DNA of 64,000 bases from Botryosphaeria dothidea (GCA_011503125.2 WWBZ02000051.1:2542001-2606000), one strand, 5' to 3'. Shown: positions 23,501 to 34,500, counted from the first letter of the stretch. Notes: generated by a model not told the origin, from the sequence alone. Program-made: numbers and translations.

Positions 23501-25018
23501 CATTCCACCGACGGAATCCCGATGTTGAGCGGCGGTCTCTTTCATGTCGTCCATAGAAGGTTTTACCGATGGCATAGGCGTGCCATCTGGGCGGAGGCCG
23601 GCAGTGGTGCTCATGAAAACGACTCCGCCGCCATTTCTCAGGGACAAGGATTCGAACAATCCTTTAGACGCTCGCTCGAATGTCTCAACATGATCGTCGT
23701 CTCCAACCCTTGAACTAGTCTCAGTCTCAGAATCATCTCCCGACTCCATGGACTCTGGCTCTTCCCGTTTCCTGGAGGCGTTGCTGCGGCGGCCGCTACT
23801 TTTGGTCGATCTCGGCGCGGTGGGCAATTTCGGGCTGGTAATCGATTCGGTTTCCTCCTCTCCCCTGACACTTCGCGCGGCCTTGTGCTCAGCAAAAGTA
23901 GCATGCCTTAAGCTCCGGGACTTCTGGTGGGTGATTTTTCGTTTCCGCTTGCGAAGCTGGTGTTCCGGATCTACGAAAGCTGCGAGACACATGTTCATGT
24001 TGACAGCGCGTTTCCGGTCTTCCTTCTCTTTCATGAGTTCCAGGTGTTCCATTACGTTCGACGCCATAATACTAAGGACTGTTACGAAGAGTAAAGTCAG
24101 TCGCAAGTGTCATACTGCCATGGATGCTCCTGGTGGAGCAAATTCTTCAGGGATGCAGCAGAAGTCCAGAGGACTGAAGCATGCGCTTGAGCCTGAAAAA
24201 CGGGCGACGCCGACCGCAGGGTCAAGTAGAAGAAAGCTCCAGTCCCAGACGGATTGCATCACGTTGTCGAAATGCTTTTGGTGCTTGCAAACTTGGCACA
24301 ATAACTGGGGAATCAATGGCAGACCTACATTTCCTGCAAGACTCATTGAGCGGCTCGCGCACTTTATCGTCCATGGCAAAGAGGGAGCCAATGGGAACAC
24401 CCTTCCTTGTTCTTAAGGGAACGCCGACATAGTATCTGGTTTGAGCTGTGAGCAAATAAATGAAGCAACTGCCTTAGTCAGGAACCTACTTAAAGTGCGG
24501 CTCACCAGCCACGAATGGCAGCGAGTTGAATCGCTCATCCTTGGTCAAGTCCAGGACTTCGAAGCACGGGGGCGCGCCATCGGGACCCGGATTCTGCTCA
24601 ATGGTGTGTTCGCACAAGCGACCAGCCTTGGGCACGCTGATGCACTGCGGCGGCGAAGTCAGCGAGGGAGCGGATCGGGCGGAAAGTCGCAGAATGGATT
24701 ACATACACCGGCCCAAACAGCATCGTTGGGAGCCTCATATTCCTCGCTGTTTGATAGGTCTAGCGTTTTGGTGCTTTCTGCGACGAAGTACTGGGTTTCG
24801 CGATCTATCAGGCTGACGAGGGCGCGCTGGACGTTCAGCCGCCAGGCAACAAGTTGGGCATGCGCGGTTAGGACGGTACACGGAACACCGGAGCGCGAGA
24901 CGGAAACGGTATTTTGCGGGCGGCGCGGCGGCTGGAAATACTTGTACAGCTCCCTCGCGCGCGAGGTGTCGCTGATGCTTGCCGCAGCGGCAGCGGCTTC
25001 GGACTGATGGGGCCCCAT
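20543..25018 (-). CDS. Hybrid histidine kinase (GAF - HisKA - HATPase - receiver)
   Basis: Four exons: 25018-24707, 24644-24506, 24445-24329, 24078-20543, total 1367 residues. Introns are 62, 60 and 250 bp. The N-terminus (about 25-190) is a GAF-like sensor: ARELYKYF, VQRALVSLIDRETQYFVAES, CEHTIEQNPG, YYVGVPLRTRKGVPIGSLFA, MDDKVRE. A second GAF-like block (about 480-545) precedes the HisKA box FIGSISHELRSPLHG with phospho-acceptor His near 562. HATPase N, G1 and G2 boxes follow (MNLFGNAIKYTKQG; SDSGQGI; GTGLGLSLVRSIVD). The C-terminal receiver has RLLLVDDNAVNLRLL, phospho-acceptor Asp in DIVFMDISMP and Lys in YMTKPVS. It should feed a phosphorelay (Ypd1-like HPt to response regulators). A Pbs2-type MAPKK lies 36 kb to the right. 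No membrane helices, so probably cytosolic. The stimulus is unknown. Confidence 0.9.
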
Positions 25019-25813
25019 CTTTTAGGGGTTGGTTGATGGTTTCGACAGCAATGCGGCGGTGGGAGACCCGTGGCCAGTGAGCACGAGTCGAGCACAGGGA
25101 GCTTGGGGGAGAATCAGTGGACCTTCGTGCGCATCAGCGCCACTGCGGTCGGGCTCCAGATATCTGTCGTCGGGCCCTAGACCAACGGCGGGCGGCGGCT
25201 GGCGAGGGAGGCCTGCCTTGTGCCAAGCAGCGCGCAGTTCGAGCGCTACCGTCGCCCGCACGATGGCGGTTCTGTTCGTGGCTTGGAGCATTTCTGTTCG
25301 CAGATCGGTCCAGGCCTGCAAAGCATTCCGACCTGTGAACCCTGATCCATGCCCAACCGAGCATGGCCGCCGCTGACCCCGAGCCGCACCGTCTCCAGAC
25401 TCCGCTCAGAGGGCCGCCCTGCAGCGCGCCCTCAGCTCGCTTCTTCCGCGCGCCAGCCAGCGTGTTGCCGGCGCTGTCTCCCCCAACGCCCCAAACTCGG
25501 ACCAGTCTCCGTGGCGAGTTGTCGCGAGTCTTCAGAATTTTTGCGATCAACGGTCGGGCCTTCTGAGCCTCGCTCTGACCCCCCTCGGAAATGAATGAAA
25601 GCGAGGCGCTGCGAACATGCACGTGGATCTGCTCCGTCCTAAACACCAGCGCGCGCGCTTTTCGCAGGGAGCGGCATTTGGAGTAGTCAGAAGCCGTTGC
25701 GTATTTGAGTCATCCGCTCTCGTGTAATCTAGCCAAACGCTTACGTGAGCGGTCCGGCTGAAGGCCCTTGACTCTTTAGTCGCGCAGGGACTTCCGCCAT
25801 GAACCACCTCGCC
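25019..25813. other. Intergenic, upstream of the histidine kinase
   Basis: Open frames exist on both strands but none has motifs or splice-consistent extensions. Probably promoter and 5' UTR of the kinase. Confidence 0.45.
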
Positions 25814-26716
25814 TTACTCCGTTCCCGCCGCCTCCGCCCTATCCTTCTGGCACTGCGGACACTCCAGATACAGCGCCGCGCAGAACTCGCGGATTGGCTG
25901 CCAGCCCTCCGGATCCTCTGTTACCACGTGATCTGCTGGGCATGCCCATCTCCATTTCCCATCCGTCGCCCTTTTCAGGCAGTTCTCGCCAAGCGTCCAG
26001 GACTCAAGTCCAAAGGTGATGGCCGTGAATCGTGGATCTGCCAAGTCCTTGAATTGCTGCGATACCTGACTCCAGAGCCATAAAGGATTCCACATGCGAT
26101 CAGGGACCGCGTGCACGTGAAGCCTGAGCTTCTCGACTCGTTTCATTGCCCCCAGACTCCTGGACACGCGGTTCCTTAGGCCCCAGTCGCGAGGCATGGA
26201 GCGCGGATCTCTGGAACCCAGCATATTGGACGTTGCGATGATGCGAATCTCACAGCTGCGGATCTTGGAGATGGTGTGATTGCCCAGCGGCCACAGATCC
26301 GCGTTGTGTTCGTTGGAGCGATCGACATCCAGAGTGAAGGTTGCCTTCTTGCAGAGCACATCCATGAATTCCCTGTGGAACTGGCGGTTGACGAGGAGGA
26401 TGCCGTACTTTGGGTACGACGGCTGCTTGCGCGGCGGCAGCCAGAACCTGAAAGGTTGCGGCGGGCGCATTGCCTCGGTCGGGAAGTGAGGCTTGCAATC
26501 TGGCTCGACCAGTTCGTCGTAAACCATGTCGCGGATTTCGGCTGGCAAGCCAGCGAAATTGAAAAATTGGGTGGGTTGTGCGGATCGGCATTGCCGATAG
26601 TAGAGAAGCAGCGGCAGCGAAATGGCAATTGCTGCGGCCAGGGTCCAAGCCGTGAGGGTCCAGCTGGCGAGCAGCCTGGACGCCGCCGCCGTCGCCGTAG
26701 CCAGAAAATGGGCCAT
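25814..26716 (-). CDS. Membrane-anchored 2EXR/F-box-like fungal protein
   Basis: Single exon, 300 residues. An N-terminal hydrophobic helix (LTAWTLAAAIAISLPLLLYY, about 21-40) is followed at about 54-72 by FNFAGLPAEIRDMVYDELVE. This is the LPxEIRxMIY signature of the 2EXR/F-box-like family abundant in Pezizomycotina. Later YGILLVNRQFHREFMDVL and RVEKLRLHVHA are in keeping with that family. The C-terminus has CPACDH-like and CPQCQKD pairs (WACPADH, LECPQCQKD), perhaps a loose metal site. Other family members lack the N-terminal helix as far as I know, so this may sit on an internal membrane. Function unknown. Confidence 0.75.
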   Translation of the reverse strand: MAHFLATATAAASRLLASWTLTAWTLAAAIAISLPLLLYYRQCRSAQPTQFFNFAGLPAEIRDMVYDELVEPDCKPHFPTEAMRPPQPFRFWLPPRKQPSYPKYGILLVNRQFHREFMDVLCKKATFTLDVDRSNEHNADLWPLGNHTISKIRSCEIRIIATSNMLGSRDPRSMPRDWGLRNRVSRSLGAMKRVEKLRLHVHAVPDRMWNPLWLWSQVSQQFKDLADPRFTAITFGLESWTLGENCLKRATDGKWRWACPADHVVTEDPEGWQPIREFCAALYLECPQCQKDRAEAAGTE

Positions 26717-28113
26717 GGCTCAACTGCTGTGAAAAGCGGGGGCTGGACTGAAAGGGCGGGCTAATGCCGAAAACAACACTGGCTTGACCGGAAAACGGAG
26801 GGGACGATGGGCCTGGATGGACTCTTGGGCGAGGACGATGCTGCTTCGCTGGCTTATACACTCTTCTGCTGCCTTGAGGAGTTAGCACAGCCACACCAGG
26901 CACGGGCCGTCATTATAAGGCTGAGGCAGCCCCTGTTGGAGTCTGGTGCGAGCTTGCTGGAGATGAAGATGTCAAGAGAGATGATAACAAGATGGTACGG
27001 CTTCTGCCGAGATGGCGCGCCCCGCTGCTGGCTGCGAGAGGAGACGGTGTGGGTTTGGCCCGACGAATGCGGCCGGGGAAACGGAGCGGCGTCCGTGTCG
27101 TGACCTGCGGCCTTCAGACGTCGACATGCGCCGCGGACGCAGAGATGGCAGACAAGCTTTGGGCGGGAGGATCGTTGTGCGAAGAAGCAGCAGCTGCGCC
27201 GTTCTGCTGTACCGGCGAGCGGGCCAAACGAGGAGATCAGCCGCTGAATAATGCGGGAAGCGAGCCCTGTGGCTTTCCAGGCCCAGGCACCGTCGTGCAG
27301 CTGGTGGATCTCCCGACAAACACCCTAATCACAACCGCACTCGTCGACTCCAAGGCTGACAGAGCTCTGCCCCGCGCGCGCTGTCAGCATCAGGCTGCCG
27401 TCGAGCAGCCATTCATCGCTGAGTCTCGAGATGCGTGACCCCGACACTCGACCGAGGCCGCCAGGATAACGTGTCGGCTGGCGGATCGTTGCCGAAACCT
27501 GCTGGCAGCCCTGTACAGCTTCGGCATGGCCCTACACGCAGCCGGGGTGGCTCTGCTCCTCACGCTGCCTTTCTACCGCTTTCCTCGCCCGATTCCGCCT
27601 TTTCGCTGCGCCTCTGGCGCCGGCCAGCCGGTTCGCGGCCTCCTAGCGACGCACCTCGCCGTGACTCTTCAGTTTCGCGCCCATCACAAGCGGGGATTCT
27701 GCTAGGATCAGCTGACACAGAGCTTGCCAAAAACTTGTGTCGTCCTTGCTTGCCCCGGCAACAACGGCATCGACAGCCAGTCCAGTTGCGTTGTCTCGTT
27801 CATTTCCGCTCGGGCCAATTGCACCCAGCGCCAACGCCTTGTGTGAGGTCATACTGAGCTTCTTCTGCACGGTGTCACGTAAACGCGAGAGGTCGCCCTG
27901 CTGGGCCTAGAGCGCGACAAAACTATGCGCGTTTACGCGCCTATCTTGTGATGAACCCTGATGTGTGCCCGGTGACGTTTGTTGTTGTCCCATGCGTATA
28001 AGATCTCGTTGTTCCTCCCGCCTCCTCCAATTGCTCGCCATTCCTCTGCCCAACACTGCAGCTCACCTCCACCTGCCCGTCCCCAGTGAACCAATCGCGC
28101 CAGATCTGACACA
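26717..28113. other. Intergenic, 1.4 kb
   Basis: GC-rich with many overlapping short frames; no recognisable gene. The 3' part should hold the promoter of the MARVEL gene at 28114. Confidence 0.45.
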
Positions 28114-28845
28114 ATGATTCTCTCCCGTCTGGTCTCCATCTTCCTTCGCTTCGGCGAGTTCGTCTCCGCCGCGGTATGTCAATTGCGATGACATTTTTAC
28201 CGCGCCTCTCACTGACGGATAATCAAGGTCTGCCTTGGCATTTCCGCCTACTTCATCCACAGGTACCACGATGGAGAAAGGAATCTTCCCAATGGTCGCA
28301 CAATCTACACCATTGTCATCGCCGCCGTATCCCTCGTCACCTCCTTGATCTGGATGATTCCCTTCACCGGCACCTTCTTCCACGTGAGTGCTGATTTCGC
28401 AACTTTGCAAGATGTCGCCTTTCTAACCCTCCTCTAGTATCCATTCGACTTTATTCTCTCCCTGGCCTGGTTCGCTTCGTTTGGCGCTCTCGTCGAGTAC
28501 ATCCACGACGCAAACTGCGGCACCGCCTTTGGCTGGCGCGGCCTCTATCGTGGTAGCTTCTGTGACAAGTGGAGGGCCAATGAGGCATTTGCCTTCATCA
28601 GCGCCTGCTTCTGGCTCGCTAGCACCCTCCTCGTAAGTTCACGACGTCCTGGCATTCTGCCTACCTCAAGATCTTCCATCCGCTAACGAACACCGCCACA
28701 GGGCGCTTATGTCTTCCACAAGAAGACCCGTCCCGTGGCCGTCGATGGCGCCTCGTAAGTTCCCAATAATTGAGTCACACGAGCCCGCAATCGTACTGAC
28801 TCGTCACGCAGCCGCAGCCGCTGGGGCCGTCGTTCCTACGTCTAA
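28114..28845 (+). CDS. MARVEL-like four-helix membrane protein
   Basis: Five small exons: 28114-28173, 28228-28383, 28438-28632, 28702-28754, 28812-28845, all with canonical splice sites. They give about 165 residues: MILSRLVSIFLRFGEFVSAA, VCLGISAYFIHRY, TIYTIVIAAVSLVTSLIWMI, FDFILSLAWFASFGALVEYI, DANCGTAFGW, AFAFISACFWLASTLLGAYV, and a short basic tail RSRWGRRSYV. Four predicted TM helices and the C...W loop between helices 3 and 4 are typical of fungal MARVEL/membrane-associating-domain proteins, which act in plasma-membrane domains and vesicle traffic. A second MARVEL-like gene lies 0.8 kb downstream on the other strand. Confidence 0.85.
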
Positions 28846-29633
28846 GGTCTGAGCTCCGGAACTCGGCAACCGAAAAGTGAGACGATGACGTCCGCATCTT
28901 CTCGAACGCTCGGCACCGCCATACCGAGACCAAGACACTAAAGCACAAGAGAATGAACCATGACGACGACCATACCCTCTCATTACGACGACTGATACCC
29001 TTCCTCTTTTCATGCTGGCACGGATCGATACCCTGGGGCTGGCTTTAATTGCGTGGAGTCGTGCGGCATTGCTTTACTCGTTTTTTCCTTTTGCTATACT
29101 CTAAGCATCACACCATTCTGAATCATCAGGAATAAACCATTCATGTTGCATATTTTCAGTGATCGTGCTGCATTCGGAACGCCCATCGTGTTTGCATCGT
29201 GAATTTCATGACAGATTCTGGCGTTCGAAGTCAAACAGGGCTGAAACTAGTTCACCCGGTGATATCACTGGTTTTTGCAAATACCAAATTCCAAATGCGA
29301 GCCCATGTCCCTTGCCCAGAAAACTCCCAAACCTTTTACGGTCGCGATCCCGTAGAATGTGGTAATAAGAAAATAAGAAAGAGGTTAAAAACGAACCCAA
29401 TAATTGGAGAAGAGGAAACAGGGTTCTCAAGAAACGAAGGGCAAACCCACCCAGCCCCGAACCTTAAAATGTACCATCCAGTCATTTTCCCTGTTCACAG
29501 GGTCCTTCATATCGACGTCACGCGTGCCTCTCCAAAACCAAACACTGCACAAACACGACTGCATGCCTCTTTCATCCACTCCGCCCCATCTCTTTGATTG
29601 CACACCATGTGGTGTTCACGCGCAACCGCCATT
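28846..29633. other. Intergenic between convergent MARVEL-like genes
   Basis: Likely 3' UTRs of both genes. No further gene recognised. Confidence 0.45.
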
Positions 29634-30450
29634 TTAGTACCGCGGCGGCGGCGTGAGGGAGCCGGCAGAGTGCACGCTCACGGGAACCTCCTTGTCGTTC
29701 ATCTCGACGCTGCCGCCCTCGTTGTCGATCTGCTTACGCGCCTTGCGCGCGTACCACTTCTCGATGCACCAGCCGAAGACGGCGATGACGAGCATGAAGC
29801 CTTGGAGAAGGAAGACCACAAGCGTGGCGTAGAGGGCGAATTTCTGTAGCACCGTGGTCAGTATGAACGGCTTAGAATTTGGGGGTGCAATATGCGCTCA
29901 CGCTCTCGGAGCACAGGCGATCGAATTCGCTGTTTGAGATGGACGACGGGACGGAGATGGAGGCGTCGGACGGGCGTTTGCCCTTGAACTTGCACGTCCA
30001 CGTCTGGATCGTTTCGACGTCGGGCGAGTTCTTGTTGAGCACGGCGGCGTAGACGAAGCAGCCGAAGGCGACGAAAAGAGTCGGGAAGGCGAGACCGAGA
30101 GTGATGAAGGCGCGAGCGGTGGTACGTTCCCGGAGGTTGAGCTATAAAGGACCTTGTGAGTACATGGACGATTAAGTTTTGTTATAAGATGACTTGCTAA
30201 CCTTAGGCAAGAGGCAGAGACCGATGAAAGCGAGGTTGAAAATTGTGATGACTGCACCGGCACCGATGAGGGTATTGGTTCCACGGACGTCGAAGTGTGT
30301 GCTCCATAGCGGTAGCCACCAGGGGTTCGATGAGTATTCTGCCCGGTAGACGGCAAGGGCGTGGCCGGCTGTGCCCATGATGCAGACGCCGAAGATGAAG
30401 CACAGGCCTGCGATGCTCAACTGAGCTATCCTGATGTGCGAGGGCTGCAT
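29634..30450 (-). CDS. MARVEL-like membrane protein
   Basis: Three exons: 30450-30202, 30141-29902, 29843-29634, 232 residues, introns 60 and 58 bp with donors GTTAGC and GTGAGC. Four helices are evident: IAQLSIAGLCFIFGVCIMGT, TLIGAGAVITIFNLAFIGLC, ITLGLAFPTLFVAFGCFVYA, and FALYATLVVFLLQGFMLVIA. The loop between helices 3 and 4 contains a Trp-Cys pair (QTWTCKF) and a second Cys (DRLCSES), as in fungal MARVEL proteins. The C-terminal tail is cytosolic, with KARKQIDNEGG and proline-rich SLTPPPRY. Role inferred: membrane-domain organisation or secretion. Confidence 0.85.
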
Positions 30451-31556
30451 TTTGCCTGAAGAAGACGAGGACTAGACGATCTACTAGAGAAAATGGGTAT
30501 ATTTCGGAAGGAGAATAGAATGCAAGAGATTATGCGGCAACGTGTGGTCGAAGTCCAGACTCCAGACGGCGAAGACGAGGGGAGGGTATAGAGAAAGACG
30601 TTTCTACGACTCCGCAGTGAGAAAACCTCCAACCTACAGGAGAGCAGGAGCCCGCGACGTTTAATACAAGGTCAGTGGTCTGGCAAATCTAATCACTGGG
30701 CGCGAAGGAGAGCCCATATTAGTAGCACACCCAGCCTGTCCGGGTGCACATCCACACAAGCGCCTATTCCGGGAGTCGGCATTGACTGGGGAGGAGCGCC
30801 TGCATTCGCGCCAACCAGAGATGATGCAGAACCAAACCTGCAGGCCGGCATGGATGCTATTTCTGGGCCTTTGGAAGAGATCTCCAAGCACCAAGCTTCT
30901 CGCGAAAGCAGTGGGCGCCAAAAAGGCGGCCTTCGCGTGCTGGTCAAGCTTCGAATCACGGCTCGCGCAGAGCCCTGCTTAGCGATATGCAGGGGGCTCC
31001 GTGCGAGACACGTCCATGATTCGCCTGCCCGACTTGACTGGTGGAGCATGAGCTATTCATGGCGGAGGGTGTGGGCGGATGGCTGGAGAGAGGGCGCTTG
31101 TGGCATTGTTGTTGCAGGGATGTTCGGCTGCGTGATTCGCTGGGGGCAATTGGGGTGGAGTTGGGCGCTTACCGCTGAACGGTTATAGATGGCGGTCTGT
31201 GCGCGGCCTGGTTGCGCAAAGGGTGCGTTGCCAAGAAGTTTCTTGAGACGATCGAAAGTACTGTCTTTTGAGATGGGGTGGAGATGATCATCTTGCTTAT
31301 TGTGAGCAGAAGAATGGCCGCGCAATGCGCCGGGTATTACATTTATTCTGATTCGCATGGTTTGAGTGACGCTGACCATTCCTACAGTAAGACCGCAATG
31401 GCTGCTTAGCGCTAAGAACGTCTTACATTCCGCGTTTCTCTGGAGAGGAAACTGTTGTCGAAGCGCCGAACGCCACTGTGCTTCATGGCAGTCCTGGTGT
31501 GATGATATGCAGTTCTGAAACAGACCCCAGATCTCCGCTTCCCGCTCTCTGGCAAC
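30451..31556. other. Intergenic, 1.1 kb
   Basis: No gene recognised. The right portion is the 3' flank of the LysM gene, whose last exon could continue, since a GTAAGT donor overlaps its stop at 31557. Confidence 0.45.
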
Positions 31557-32619
31557 TTACAGTTGCCCCGTGAGACTCCCACTTGCCGACCACCTGCTCC
31601 GTCCAATCCGCGCTTTGTTTTTGCCCTTGGAATTTGCTTCTAACGGATGCTCTTTCTCCCACCGTTCATCATCCTTATATGCTTCTATGGCGGCGTCTAA
31701 ATCGTAATCGGCTTGCTTGAGGTATAGTAACGCGATGTCATACCTGAAAGAGATGTCTAGTCAGCTCCATCTGATCTTGCCTATAACCTCCACGTGAAAC
31801 CGTCGAAGTGTGATATCAAGCGAAGAGAATCGCAACATCTAGCGCAGATACACATGCAGAGTTAAGGCTTTCGTCCGGACGTAGGTGTAGTCGACTTGCT
31901 GACACTTACTTCCGGACGAATGATGCGACTCCACATGCACGTCTGCACTTACTACTGGGCTAGTTCAGGCCCAACTTGTAGCAAGGAAACACTTACTCGG
32001 CCACTTTGCACGCCACCATCCACTTGCGCAGTTTAACCTTACGAGCTTCCTCCTCCTCGCCTTCAACCGGTCGCGGACTCAAACTTACACCTCCTTTATA
32101 GTATTCCCCAGGTATCAGAACAGTTCTCCTGCCATGCAAGAGGTGGTCTGCGAAGATATTGTTGGTTTTCCTGAGCGCGTTTGCCGGCACACCATATCTC
32201 AGGGACAAGTTGGTGACAGTATCATTATCGGGATCGACAAAATGTAACACGTCTGGTGCTGGCTCGTTCGTGTTCTTCTCGGAGGGCGGTTGCACCGGCT
32301 GATGTTCTTCATATGGCGGCGGTCTCTCGTGGGTATCAACGCGGGCTAAAGTGGCGTGGCGAGGCCTCGGCGATGGTGGCGGCGAGTATGCAGGAGGGTC
32401 TCGTAGACCTTGTGGGAGAGGAGACGGCGTGATGGATACCTGGCAGAAGGGGCAATACGTCGCGAATCGCGGATTATCAGACATGCATCGTGAGCATATG
32501 GCGCGTCCACAGCACTCGAGACGACGCTCGTACTGAGCGGGTTTCTCGGTCTTCTCGTCATACGTAGGCGGAATAGTGGAAAGGAGCGCGGCGCAGGTAC
32601 AGCAAGCTTCTGTGGACAT
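31557..32619 (-). CDS. Intracellular RING-like zinc-finger plus LysM-domain protein
   Basis: Two exons, 32619-31997 and 31743-31557, about 269 residues. Residues about 5-65 hold a cysteine-rich finger (ACCTCAALL, LECCGRAICSRCM, TYCPFC). A Pro-rich linker (PPAYSPPPSPRPRH; RPPPYEEHQPVQPP) follows, then a LysM domain (VLHFVDPDNDTVTNLSLRYG, VPANALRKTNNI, TVLIPG). The end is helical (KLRKWMVACKVAE-YDIALLYLKQADYD, then LDAAIEAYKDDERWEKEHP) and resembles a UBA-like module. There is no signal peptide, so this is the intracellular LysM type, not a chitin-binding effector. The start is the ATG before STEACC; an in-frame ATG at 32727 is less likely. The 253-bp intron carries a hairpin element at 31871-31919. 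The stop codon overlaps a possible GTAAGT donor. Confidence 0.78.
31871..31919. repeat. 49-bp inverted-repeat element, copy A (inside an intron)
   Basis: Arms TCGTCCGGACGTAGGTGT (31871-31888) and ACACTTACTTCCGGACGA (31902-31919) are inverted repeats matching at 16 of 18 positions around a 13-base loop. The left arm matches that of the element at 41798-41848 at 16 of 18 positions. It lies in the long intron of the LysM gene. Confidence 0.7.
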
Positions 32620-33402
32620 GGTGCTATGGTTTGTATGGTAAAGTCTGAGTGTAGACAGAATGTGGCGGCGGCGAGTGGGAGGTGTTTGGGTGTAACAGGA
32701 GTCTCCGAGCACCTCCGCAACTGCCACTTTCTGACATCACCAAGGGTGCGGTGCCGCGGTCCGGCGGCACGCGTACGCTGCTGATCGATGAGATGATCTG
32801 GGCGTGTCAACAGCAGAGGCAGTAGACTGACTCGTTTGAGAATTCAATATATTTGGGCTCTGGGAGACTACTAGTGGGAAGATTGCTCCACCTCTCCCTG
32901 GCTGCCTCGATCTAAGCGTCGTCTGGACTGTCCGTCAGCTGCAGATACCCGCCACTTTGCACGGGATCCCCGATAAGATAAGCAAAACGCGCCAACCGCA
33001 TCCGGAAGCGTAGACGAGCCCACCGAGAAATTGCTTTCGCGACAACCTCAGCAAACTTCGCGCCGCGACCTCCGACCATCTGCACGACACGACACCCGAC
33101 GCCCCGTCCTTCTCGAGGTATGTCATGACGACTGAATTCTTCGGAGTGCCCTTCAGGTAGCCTGGAGGATGCAATCATTACGGTCTGCGAGCGCATGCGG
33201 CTACTCGGAAACGACAGCACGATGCGCCGTGGTCGCGTGGTGATACGCTTCCTCCTTCGCGACACGAGCTGAAGAACCCTCTTGGTCTTGCTACCTGGGG
33301 GCACTCTTTGCGCTCTATGGCTTCTGAAGGCTAACTTAATTTCTGGACGCAGATACCTCAGTCCGCTCCGCAGCCACTTGAGAATCTCGTACCACCGCCA
33401 AA
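32620..33402. other. Divergent intergenic region between the LysM gene and uS8
   Basis: A minus-strand frame at 32912-33304 is not supported by any motif. The last 100 bases before 33403 should include the uS8 promoter/leader; a 5'-UTR intron is possible. Confidence 0.45.
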
Positions 33403-34056
33403 ATGGTCAAGACCTCCGTCCTCAACGATGCGCTCAACGCCATCAACAACGCCGAGAAGTCTGGCAAGCGCCAGGTCCTGATCAGGCCCAGCTCCAAGGT
33501 CATCATCAAGTTCCTGCACGTCATGCAGAAGCACGGTACGTCGAGGATTTTCTATACCCAGCATTTTCCATCCAAGCCACCCCCTTCCTCGGGCTGATAA
33601 CTAGCCAATGGTTCGATTTGCACCACAACCATTGGCCTTTAAGTGTCCGAGAGATCAAATCTGCGAAGATCTTACACGTTTTCTGATATTTCTGTGATTT
33701 CCAACGTTTAATCTTCCGCAACATACTGATTTTTTTTCAACAGGCTACATTGGCGAGTTCGAGGAGGTTGACGACCACCGCAACGGCAAGATCGTTGTTC
33801 AGCTCAACGGCCGTATCAACAAGACCGGTGTCATCTCTCCCCGCTACAACGTCCAGCTCAAGGACCTCGAGAAGTGGGTCGTCAAGCTTCTTCCTTCTCG
33901 TCAGTTCGGCTGCATCGTCCTCACCACCTCCGCTGGTATCATGGACCGTAAGTTACTCCGCACAATTTTGATCTCTATGGAGATGCTAACTACTTGGTAG
34001 ATGAGGAGGCCAGGAGGAAGCACGTCGCTGGCAAGATCCTTGGTTTCTTCTACTAG
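33403..34056 (+). CDS. rps22: 40S ribosomal protein uS8 (Rps22/S15A)
   Basis: Three exons, 33403-33535, 33744-33947, 34001-34056, encode exactly 130 residues, the family length: [20 protein letters not shown], then [40 protein letters not shown], and the C-terminal [18 protein letters not shown]. It is a small-subunit protein that binds the 18S rRNA central domain. Intron 1 is 208 bp, four times the local norm, and contains a perfect 10-bp hairpin (33605-33637). Long introns in ribosomal-protein genes often hold regulatory RNA or snoRNA. Confidence 0.96.
33605..33637 (+). ncRNA. Hairpin in uS8 intron 1
   Basis: GCCAATGGTT (33605-33614) and AACCATTGGC (33628-33637) form a perfect 10-bp stem with a 13-base loop inside the intron. 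I do not see clear C/D or H/ACA boxes, so this is a structural element of unknown role rather than a called snoRNA. Confidence 0.4.
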
Positions 34057-34500
34057 AGAGCAGGATTTGTTAGGGCAACGTTGGGCTTAGACAAACATCA
34101 ACCAGGGGATTTAAAAAGTTTTATGACATCCACGGCGCGTGAATTTGCCTCCGCATCTGCGGGGCATTGACCTCTGCAAATACGGTGTAGAAAAAATGCA
34201 ATGAAATCTCGCCGAAGACCGGGCCCACTTGCAATGATTTTCGTGAATCGTTTACAATGTGACGTCAGCACTGTAGATAGGCTCAGGCCAAGGCAAATTT
34301 ACTTGGGATCCCTAAGCCCTGTTAAGTTGTATCGGTAGAGTCCTGTGGAGTCATTTTCACCCTCCAAAATCATTTGACTGTTCGTGAACCGAGGCAGGAG
34401 CAGCCCTGTGCGCGGCTCATTCTACCGGCAACCGGCTGCGGCTTTCACCATATCGCGAACACCCTCCTCATTTGTACGCTCGACAACCTCGCACGACACA
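34057..34500. other. Intergenic between uS8 and the tau55-like gene
   Basis: Both genes are on the plus strand. Holds the uS8 3' UTR and the next promoter; nothing else seen. Confidence 0.5.

Noticed and set aside
20543..24106. Histidine kinase starting at the ATG at 24106
   Set aside because: That ATG lies inside the third intron; upstream exons encode an obvious GAF domain that joins in frame. Kept only as a possible alternative isoform.
32912..33304. 130-codon basic frame upstream of uS8
   Set aside because: Probably an antisense shadow over the uS8 promoter/leader; no domain seen.
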